From Mycobacterium lehmannii (GTDB taxonomy: Bacteria > Actinomycetota > Actinomycetes > Mycobacteriales > Mycobacteriaceae): a stretch of DNA of 64,000 bases. Position 1 is the stretch's first letter. Each line of letters opens with the position of its first letter. The notes beneath the pieces are model-generated. The model was not told the origin of the DNA. It was given only the letters and a program-made list of their open reading frames with translations, and made no database searches. The translations under genes and the position numbers were made by a program. Location of the stretch: assembly GCF_002245535.1 (NCBI RefSeq), contig NZ_NKCN01000015.1, positions 62,001 through 126,000 on the forward strand. The letters run 5' to 3'. Shown piece after piece: positions 58,683 to 64,000 of this stretch.

Positions 58683-59417
58683 TTACCCGTTCAGGATTTC
58701 CTGCATGGTGGAGATCTCGTCCTGCTGCGTGGTGACAATGCTCCGGGCCATCTCCACCGTCGCCGGGTACTGGCCATGATGAATCTCGTGTTGCGCCATC
58801 ATGATTGCGCCTTGGTGGTGCTGAATCATCTGTGTGAGGAACAGCCGTCCGGCGTCCGCGCCCTGAGCGCTCTGGAGAGCCGTCATGTCCGCGGCCGACA
58901 TCATTCCGTGGCCGGCGCCCATGCCGGGCTTGTCACCCATATGGTCGTGATGCCCAGGCATGCCGTCGTGATGTCCGGGCATGTTGTCGTGATGCCCAGG
59001 CATGCCGTCGTGATGTCCAGGCATGTTGCCTGGCATGCCGGTGGTCGTCGGCGCCGATGGCGTTGGGGCGACATTCCAGTCGCGCAGCCAGCCTTCCATC
59101 TGCTTGATCTCCGGCCCCTGCGCATTCTTGATCTGGTTTGCCAGCGACACGATCTGCGGGTCGATCCCCTGCTTGCCAAGCAGGATATCGCTCATCTCGA
59201 TCGCCTGCTGGTGATGCGGGATCATTCCCTGCGCGAACGCGACGTCTGCGTCGTTGTGCTTGGCCTGATCGCTGGCGACGCTCGACGGGGCAGACGCGCC
59301 GCCCGAAGAAGTCACCGATTCCGACCCTTCCGTTGTCGAAGTCGAACACGCGCCGACGACGAGCGTCGCCGTCGCCACCATTGCCGCGATTCCGTAGCCG
59401 CATCGCCTGCACCGCAT
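58683..59417 (-). CDS. DUF305 lipoprotein with His/Met-rich repeats
   Basis: Secreted protein of 244 residues. Residues 1-24 are a lipoprotein signal (positive start, hydrophobic run, lipobox VVGAC with Cys24), so it is anchored on the outer face of the membrane. Two DUF305 helical modules carry the HH motifs (AQGMIPHHQQAIEMSD and LTQMIQHHQGAIMMAQHE). Between them is an insertion of tandem MPGHHDG/MPGHHDN units ending HHDHMGDKPGMG, a likely copper- or silver-binding segment. The ATG at 59417 lies 30 nt after the DUF302 gene, third gene of the CstR-headed operon. Proposed role: periplasmic metal binding; inference. Confidence 0.9.
   Translation of the reverse strand: MRCRRCGYGIAAMVATATLVVGACSTSTTEGSESVTSSGGASAPSSVASDQAKHNDADVAFAQGMIPHHQQAIEMSDILLGKQGIDPQIVSLANQIKNAQGPEIKQMEGWLRDWNVAPTPSAPTTTGMPGNMPGHHDGMPGHHDNMPGHHDGMPGHHDHMGDKPGMGAGHGMMSAADMTALQSAQGADAGRLFLTQMIQHHQGAIMMAQHEIHHGQYPATVEMARSIVTTQQDEISTMQEILNG
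58944..59027 (-). repeat. Four 21-bp coding repeats (MPGHHDx) in the DUF305 gene
   Basis: Units at 58944, 58965, 58986 and 59007. Units 1 and 3 are identical and units 2 and 4 nearly so, giving a 42-bp higher-order period and suggesting recent duplication of a two-unit block. Confidence 0.9.
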
Positions 59418-59447
59418 TATGTGTCCTTTCCTGAAATGAACTGTGGC

Positions 59448-59852
59448 TCAAGTCAGCTGGGAAAGCGTGTCTATAACCGCCGCCAGCTTGCTTCCGACTT
59501 CCTCGGCGATCGGTTTGAGCGAGGGCTCCTCGGTGACGTCCACGAGCAACTGCGGATTCATCGCCTCGACGAGGGTGGTTTCCGGGTCCTCTGGATCGCT
59601 GCGCACCACGACGTTGCACGGCAGCAGTAGACCGATCTGACGTTGCGCATTGATCGCCCGGTGCGCCAGCGGCGGGTTACATGCGCCGAGGATGAGGTAG
59701 CTTTCCATGTCCTCTCCGAGCTTGTTCTTCAGCGTCGCTTTCACGTCGATCTCGGTGAGAACGCCGAATCCCTGATCGGCCAGCGCCTCACGCGTTCGGG
59801 CGACGGCATCGTCGAACGAAGTTTTCAGGCTGGTGGCCAAAGCGATGCTCAT
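59448..59852 (-). CDS. DUF302 domain-containing protein
   Basis: A 134-residue protein of the DUF302 family, a small alpha/beta fold. Seen: FDDAVARTREALADQGFGVL, LGACNPPLAHRAINAQRQIG (the CNPxxA motif) and LLLPCNVVVRSD with a second conserved Cys. DUF302 proteins recur in sulfur and metal-stress operons; their biochemistry is unknown. Located between the CstR-like repressor gene and the DUF305 gene, so it is presumably induced by the same signal. ATG 59852. Confidence 0.92.
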   Translation of the reverse strand: MSIALATSLKTSFDDAVARTREALADQGFGVLTEIDVKATLKNKLGEDMESYLILGACNPPLAHRAINAQRQIGLLLPCNVVVRSDPEDPETTLVEAMNPQLLVDVTEEPSLKPIAEEVGSKLAAVIDTLSQLT

Positions 59853-59880
59853 GATGACTCCTTTCGTCGATCGTCAATTC

Positions 59881-60150
59881 TCAGGCCAAGGCCAGGAAGA
59901 GCTTCTCGAGTTCTTCCTCGGTCATCGGCCTCTCATTGCCCTCTTGGTCGCCGGTCATGCATTCGCGCAGACCCGTCGCGACGATCTTGAAGCCGGCGCG
60001 ATCGAGCGCTCGCGATACCGCCGCGAGTTGCGTGACGACGTCCTTACATTCTCGGCCCTGCTCGATCATTGCGATCACACCGGCGAGTTGTCCCTGCGCA
60101 CGCCGCAACCGGTTGAGGACAGCGGCAATGGCTTCCTGGTCACCAACCAT
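59881..60150 (-). CDS. CsoR/RcnR-family repressor, CstR-like
   Basis: Metal/persulfide-sensing repressor of 89 residues, an all-helical tetramer. Seen: AAVLNRLRRAQGQLAGVIAM and Cys35 in QGRECKDVVTQL, the two conserved family blocks; the second Cys is Cys64 in LRECM. In copper-sensing CsoR a His four residues before the last Cys completes the site. Here that position is Gly60, so a CstR-type sensor of sulfane sulfur is more likely than a Cu(I) sensor. ATG 60150 has a GGAAGGGAG SD; the frame to 60171 is not needed. Three operators lie just upstream. Confidence 0.9.
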   Translation of the reverse strand: MVGDQEAIAAVLNRLRRAQGQLAGVIAMIEQGRECKDVVTQLAAVSRALDRAGFKIVATGLRECMTGDQEGNERPMTEEELEKLFLALA

Positions 60151-60179
60151 GGTTCTCCCTTCCACCTCCATCTGAATGG

Positions 60180-60193
60180 TACCCCCGGGGGTA
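60180..60193. promoter_or_regulatory. CsoR/CstR operator 1
   Basis: TACCCCCGGGGGTA, a perfect 14-bp palindrome of the type bound by CsoR/CstR proteins, 30 nt upstream of the repressor start. Confidence 0.8.
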
Positions 60194-60205
60194 TTTGCAT
60201 TGTAG

Positions 60206-60221
60206 ATACCCCCGGGCGTAT
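60206..60221. promoter_or_regulatory. CsoR/CstR operator 2
   Basis: ATACCCCCGGGCGTAT, one mismatched pair, centred 27 bp from operator 1. Confidence 0.75.
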
Positions 60222-60227
60222 ATTCAT

Positions 60228-60249
60228 CATATACCCCTGGGGGTATATG
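60228..60249. promoter_or_regulatory. CsoR/CstR operator 3
   Basis: CATATACCCC-TG-GGGGTATATG, perfect 10-bp arms, centred 25 bp from operator 2 and 33 nt upstream of the CstB-like start codon. Likely governs the rightward operon. Confidence 0.8.
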
Positions 60250-60281
60250 CCAGTTTCTCCGCTACCTGGAAGGAGACAAGG

Positions 60282-61661
60282 ATGATTCTCGAGCAGTACT
60301 ACATCGAATGCCTGTCACACGCGTCGTACCTGATCGGCGACGAATCGACCGGACGCGCGATCGTCGTCGACCCGCGCCGAGACATCACCGAGTACCTCGC
60401 CGATGCGCGTAAGCACGGGCTGACGATCGAGGGCGTGATCAACACCCACTTCCACGCGGATTTCGTGTCCGGTCACCTCGAACTCGTCGACGCGACCGGC
60501 GCCTGGATCGGCTTCGGTGAGGCCGCCGAAACCGAGTATCCGATCCGCAGGCTCGCCGATGGAGAGCGCCTGTCACTGGGTCAGGTCGACTTGGAAATTC
60601 TGTCGACGCCTGGCCACACTTGGGAGTCGATCAGTGTGCTGGTTCGCGAGCGTGCCGATTCCGAGCCTTCGGCCGTGCTGACCGGCGACTCGCTGTTCAT
60701 CGGCGACGTCGGCAGACCGGATCTGGTCAACATGGGTGACAGCTCGACCGATGCCCTGGCCCGAGCGATGTTCCACACCATCCACGACAAGCTGATGAAG
60801 CTGCCCGACCACGTGCTCGTGATGCCTGCGCACGGGGCCGGTTCGTCGTGCGGCAAGAATCTGTCCACGGAGCTGACATCGACAATCGGCGAGCAGCGGG
60901 CGAGCAACCCCTCGGTGCAGCCGATGAGTGAGGACGCCTTCGTCTCGATGCTCACCCACGGTCAGCCGGCCGCGCCGTCGTATTTCACCTCCGATGCCGC
61001 GATGAACAAGCGGATCCATCCGCTGTTACAGCAGGAGCGCACCGTTCCCGCGATGGCTCCCCAGCAGCTCCGGGCCGCACTCGATGCCGGTGTGCGTGTC
61101 GTGGACGCGCGCGGTGTCGATGATTTCGCCGAGGGACACCTACGCGGCTCCGTCAACGTCGGATTCGACGGCCGGTTCGCCGAGACCGTTGGGATGGTGG
61201 CCGCAGTGGGTGACCCGATCGCCCTGATCACCTACCCGGGAGAAGAGGAGCAGGCCGCGCTGAGGATGGCACGCATCGGCTTGGACAACGCGATCGGCTA
61301 TCTCAATGTCGGCCACGATGGGCGATTTCCCGCCGATCTGGCCGATCTCGTACAGACTGCGCCCCGAATCGCGGTGACCGAACTGGACGCGATGCTGACC
61401 GTAAGAGGCGTAACGCTGATCGACATCCGCAATCCCGGTGAGCGCGAAGCCGGTGGCATCCCCGGCTCGATCCACATCCCGCTGGCGCAGCTGCGGAACC
61501 GAATGAGCGAAGTGCCGACCGACAAGCCGATAGTGGTGCATTGTGCCGGTGGCTGGCGGTCCAGCGTGGCCGCATCACTGCTGCGCGCCAATGGATTTCG
61601 TAAGGTATCTGACCTGTTGGGCGGATACGCCGCATGGGTCGACGCCCACGCGACGGTCTGA
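60282..61661 (+). CDS. CstB-like persulfide dioxygenase: MBL fold fused to two rhodanese domains
   Basis: A 459-residue three-domain enzyme. The N-terminal metallo-beta-lactamase/persulfide dioxygenase domain has THFHADF (His56, His58, Asp60), STPGHTWES, VLTGDSLFIGD and MPAHGAGSSCGK, the last with the conserved Cys. The middle rhodanese domain (RVVDARGVDDFAEGHL, ALITYPGEEEQAALR) lacks the catalytic Cys. The C-terminal rhodanese has it in VVHCAGGWRSSVAASLL. This MBL, pseudo-rhodanese, rhodanese order is that of CstB, which oxidises glutathione- or mycothiol-type persulfides to thiosulfate. ATG 60282 with GGAAGGAG. First gene of the operator-controlled rightward operon. Confidence 0.92.
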   Translation: MILEQYYIECLSHASYLIGDESTGRAIVVDPRRDITEYLADARKHGLTIEGVINTHFHADFVSGHLELVDATGAWIGFGEAAETEYPIRRLADGERLSLGQVDLEILSTPGHTWESISVLVRERADSEPSAVLTGDSLFIGDVGRPDLVNMGDSSTDALARAMFHTIHDKLMKLPDHVLVMPAHGAGSSCGKNLSTELTSTIGEQRASNPSVQPMSEDAFVSMLTHGQPAAPSYFTSDAAMNKRIHPLLQQERTVPAMAPQQLRAALDAGVRVVDARGVDDFAEGHLRGSVNVGFDGRFAETVGMVAAVGDPIALITYPGEEEQAALRMARIGLDNAIGYLNVGHDGRFPADLADLVQTAPRIAVTELDAMLTVRGVTLIDIRNPGEREAGGIPGSIHIPLAQLRNRMSEVPTDKPIVVHCAGGWRSSVAASLLRANGFRKVSDLLGGYAAWVDAHATV

Positions 61662-61691
61662 GACGTCTCATCCGGGAAAGGAGATATCCGC

Positions 61692-61856
61692 ATGTGTTAC
61701 GCCGTTCGATGCTCGTCCTGCGGTAAAACGACGTGGGACGGCTGTGGTCAGCACGTCGACGACGTGATGCGGTCGGTACCGGTTGCGCAGCAATGCCGCT
61801 GTCGACCGCCGAACGACCCGCCGCGCCGTCGCACCGGCGGGTTTTGGCGCCGGTAA
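61692..61856 (+). CDS. Cys-rich 54-residue zinc-binding-type protein
   Basis: A small basic protein with six Cys (positions 2, 7, 10, 18, 35, 37) and His21, matching the conserved actinobacterial pattern MCYxVxCxxCGKTTWDGCGQHV. The CxxC plus CGQH arrangement suggests a zinc ribbon. ATG 61692 follows AAAGGAGA at a good distance, 30 nt after the CstB-like gene. Small proteins of this type commonly accompany MBL-rhodanese genes; it may bind zinc, carry persulfide sulfur or regulate the enzyme. Role unknown. Confidence 0.85.
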   Translation: MCYAVRCSSCGKTTWDGCGQHVDDVMRSVPVAQQCRCRPPNDPPRRRTGGFWRR

Positions 61857-61873
61857 CCGGATAGGGACATTCC

Positions 61874-62647
61874 ATGGCGTTAGCGATAGGCCTGGCTCTT
61901 GGCGCGCTGATCGGCGTGCTGCTGGGACTGCTCGGCGGCGGGGGATCGATCCTCGCCGTCCCAGCGCTGGTCTACGGGGTAGGTCTCGGCATCGAAGAGG
62001 CCATTCCGATCTCGCTGGTCGTCGTCGCCACGGCTTCGGCCGTCGGTGCGCTGCCGAAAATTCGCGCCCGACAGGTTCGGTGGCGGATGGCCGGCATTTT
62101 TGCGGCGGCCGGCATCCCGGCGACCATTCTCGGCAGCGCCATCAGCAGACACCTCCCCGACTCGGCGCTGCTGATCGGGTTCGCGGTCGTTATGGTGGTC
62201 GCCGGCGTTCGCATGCTGGTCGATCAAGGCAACACCGGGACCGCTTGTGAGGTGCGCGCCGGGCAGGTCAATTGGCGTCGGTGCGCGCCGCGGTCCATCG
62301 GGGCAGGCCTTGTCGTGGGCGTGCTGACCGGTCTGTTCGGCGTCGGGGGAGGCTTCCTCATCATCCCGGCACTCGTGGTCGTGCTCGGCGTCGAAATGTC
62401 CACGGCCATAGGCACTTCGCTGTTGGTCATCGTGGCCAACTCGCTAGCCGGTATCTTCTCGCATCTTCACGGCGTCAGCGTCGACTGGTCGCTGACTGCT
62501 GCATTCGTCGCCGCCGCGATGGCCGGCTCACTCGTCGCCGGATACTTCGGCACCAAGGTGGACACCGACCGCCTGCAGCGCTGGTTCGCCTACCTCGTCT
62601 TCGTCGTCGCCGCGTTCGTACTCGTCGACACGATTTTCTTACGTTGA
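61874..62647 (+). CDS. Sulfite exporter TauE/SafE family protein
   Basis: Membrane protein of 257 residues with eight hydrophobic helices in two repeats. The duplicated glycine-rich signature is GALIGVLLGLLGGGGSILAV in the first half and GVLTGLFGVGGGFLIIPAL in the second. Family members export sulfite or other sulfur anions. In this operon it probably removes sulfite or thiosulfate made by the persulfide dioxygenases. ATG 61874, 17 nt after the small Cys-rich gene. Confidence 0.92.
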   Translation: MALAIGLALGALIGVLLGLLGGGGSILAVPALVYGVGLGIEEAIPISLVVVATASAVGALPKIRARQVRWRMAGIFAAAGIPATILGSAISRHLPDSALLIGFAVVMVVAGVRMLVDQGNTGTACEVRAGQVNWRRCAPRSIGAGLVVGVLTGLFGVGGGFLIIPALVVVLGVEMSTAIGTSLLVIVANSLAGIFSHLHGVSVDWSLTAAFVAAAMAGSLVAGYFGTKVDTDRLQRWFAYLVFVVAAFVLVDTIFLR

Positions 62648-62666
62648 CCCCTGAAGGAGATTCCTC

Positions 62667-64000
62667 ATGGACATTTCGATCATCGAAACCTCCGGCCTCG
62701 GTGACCGCAGTTATCTGGTCAGCCACGGCGATGTCGCCGTCGCGATCGATCCCCAGCGGGACATCGACCGGGTGCTCACTCTTGCAGACGACCGCAAGGT
62801 CCGCATCACCCATGTGTTGGAAACACACCTGCACAACGACTACCTGACCGGCGGACTCGAACTATCGCGCACCGTCGGCGCCGAGTACGTGGTGCCCGCG
62901 GGTGACGACGTCGAATACGCCCGTCACGCCGTCAGCGACGGTGAGGTGATCGACGCCGGGCCCATCCGGTTGGAGGCGATGCTCACCCCGGGTCACACCC
63001 ACCACCACATGAGCTATGTCCTCCGCGACGAAACCGACACGGTTCACGGCGTCTTCAGCGGAGGATCGATGTTGTTCGGCACCACCGGTCGCACGGACTT
63101 GATCGGGGCGGAGGACACCGAGGAACTCACCCGCGCGCAATATCACTCGGTGCGCAAGATCGCCGAAAGACTGCCCGCTGATACAGCCGTGTACCCGACC
63201 CACGGTTTCGGCAGCTTCTGCTCGGCCACACCGGCTTCCGGTGACGAATCGACAGTCGGTCAGCAACGGCGGACCAATCCTGCCCTCACACAGGACGAAC
63301 AGAGCTTCGTCAACGAACTGCTCGCCGGACTCTCGGCGTACCCGGCGTACTACGCGCACATGGGGGTCATCAACAGCGAGGGCCCGCCCCCGGTCGATCT
63401 GACGCCACCAGAATCGATCGATCCCGGCGAACTGCGCCGCCGACTGGAGGCCGGCGAGTGGGTCGTCGACTTGCGTAGCAGGATCGCGTTCGCAGCAGGG
63501 CATCTGCAGGGAGCGTTCGGTTTCGAGCTGTCGGGCTCCTTTGTCAGTTACTTCGGGTGGCTCTACGACTGGGGCGCCCCGGTGACCCTCATCGGTGATT
63601 CTCCCGGGCAAATTGCCGACGCCAAACGCGAGTTGGTGCGTATCGGGGTAGATCGATTGACGGGCGCCGCCACCGGTGACATCGACCGGCTGCGCGACGG
63701 AAGGCCGCTCGGCTCATATCCCGTTTCCGATTTCCGCCACCTGGCCGAGCATCTCCGGACGAACGCCATGGCGGTGCTCGATGTCCGGCAGAACCACGAG
63801 TACGAGTCCGAGCGCATTCCGGGAGCTGTGAACATACCGCTGCATGAACTACCGAAGCGGCTCGACGAGGTTCCGCCCCCGACCGTATGGGTGCACTGCG
63901 CGTCCGGCTATCGGTCCTCGATCGCGACGTCTATTCTCGACCGCGCCGGCCATGACGTCGTCCTCATCGATGACGACTTCAGCAACGCCGCGGACCTCGG
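62667..64000 (+). CDS. Second MBL-rhodanese protein (CstB-like paralogue), 3' end beyond the window
   Basis: At least 444 residues, running off the end. The MBL domain shows THVLETHLHNDYLTGG and TPGHTHHHMSY. The element that normally holds the metal-bridging Asp (TGDxLF) reads SGGSMLFGTTGR, and PTHGFGSFC keeps the Cys after the HG motif. The middle rhodanese (WVVDLRSRIAFAAGHL, VTLIGDSPGQ) lacks its Cys; the last one has WVHCASGYRSSIATSIL. It is thus a paralogue of 60282 with an altered metal site. ATG 62667 after GAAGGAG, 19 nt past the exporter. It may act as a sulfurtransferase more than a dioxygenase. Confidence 0.9.
   Translation, partial: MDISIIETSGLGDRSYLVSHGDVAVAIDPQRDIDRVLTLADDRKVRITHVLETHLHNDYLTGGLELSRTVGAEYVVPAGDDVEYARHAVSDGEVIDAGPIRLEAMLTPGHTHHHMSYVLRDETDTVHGVFSGGSMLFGTTGRTDLIGAEDTEELTRAQYHSVRKIAERLPADTAVYPTHGFGSFCSATPASGDESTVGQQRRTNPALTQDEQSFVNELLAGLSAYPAYYAHMGVINSEGPPPVDLTPPESIDPGELRRRLEAGEWVVDLRSRIAFAAGHLQGAFGFELSGSFVSYFGWLYDWGAPVTLIGDSPGQIADAKRELVRIGVDRLTGAATGDIDRLRDGRPLGSYPVSDFRHLAEHLRTNAMAVLDVRQNHEYESERIPGAVNIPLHELPKRLDEVPPPTVWVHCASGYRSSIATSILDRAGHDVVLIDDDFSNAADL

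Noticed and set aside
58944..59027. Short regular repeats considered as a CRISPR array
   Set aside because: The units are contiguous without spacers and are in frame within the DUF305 gene as MPGHHDx codons.

Overview
This 64 kb window is high-GC, gene-dense chromosomal DNA of an actinobacterium, most likely a free-living mycobacterium (Mycolicibacterium-like). The evidence is family content: a SigH-like ECF sigma factor, a close relative of M. tuberculosis Rv2298, an Rv1733c-like membrane protein, a wax-ester synthase/DGAT, a fatty acyl-AMP ligase, paired FadE acyl-CoA dehydrogenases, a mycothiol-type maleylpyruvate isomerase and many GTG or apparently leaderless starts. These assignments come from reading the sequence and recalling the families; no search was run. 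No tRNA, rRNA, IS element, prophage or CRISPR array was seen. No stretch over 300 bp lacks a gene.

Layout. 22-2149: SDR, SigH-like sigma factor and nitroreductase (minus strand). 2311-6840: orphan fumarate-reductase-type flavoprotein, convergent with a large AAA/LuxR regulator. 7003-12672: NmrA-like reductase, then an operon read right to left of epimerase, flavin monooxygenase and spore-photoproduct-lyase-like radical SAM protein. A lipase follows, preceded by a 35-residue zinc-ribbon protein. 12782-19938: aldo-keto reductase, fatty acyl-AMP ligase, membrane metallophosphoesterase, a FadE pair and a Nudix hydrolase. 20023-22419: a compact three-gene operon made of a small repeat protein (three 23-residue repeats), a JmjC/Cupin_4 oxygenase and a sucrase/ferredoxin-like protein. 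This is the best candidate for an undescribed system (a multi-core modified peptide). 22472-32011: thioesterase, threonine aldolase, MarR-MFS pair, SDR, WS/DGAT, glutamate-synthase-like protein, methyltransferase and a frameshifted MTHFR-like gene.

32119-37637: ZIP transporter, then a TetR regulator divergent from an operon of two paralogous six-TM proteins and orphan cytochrome-oxidase subunits III and IV, a leucine-carboxymethyltransferase-family enzyme and an unknown protein behind a GTNAC repeat array. 37648-43588: a complete 3-hydroxybenzoate/gentisate pathway (6-hydroxylase, transporter, IclR regulator, gentisate dioxygenase, fumarylpyruvate hydrolase, mycothiol-type maleylpyruvate isomerase). 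Matching TTCTG/CAGAA dyads lie at both promoters. 43636-49047: amidase, an ECF42 sigma factor with its DGPF partner, enoyl-CoA hydratase, an FNT channel and a shortened Rv1733c-like protein. 49175-57332: FadE pair, a fused double CaiB CoA-transferase, a LysR gene with no standard start codon and a Ski2-like helicase. 57377-58662: a small acidic protein and an Old Yellow Enzyme.

58683-64000 is a persulfide/metal-stress locus. A CstR-like repressor heads a leftward operon (DUF302, His/Met-rich DUF305 lipoprotein). It is divergent from a rightward operon (CstB-like MBL-rhodanese, Cys-rich 54-residue protein, TauE exporter, second MBL-rhodanese running off the end). Three TACCCCC/GGGGGTA palindromes between the operons probably control both directions.
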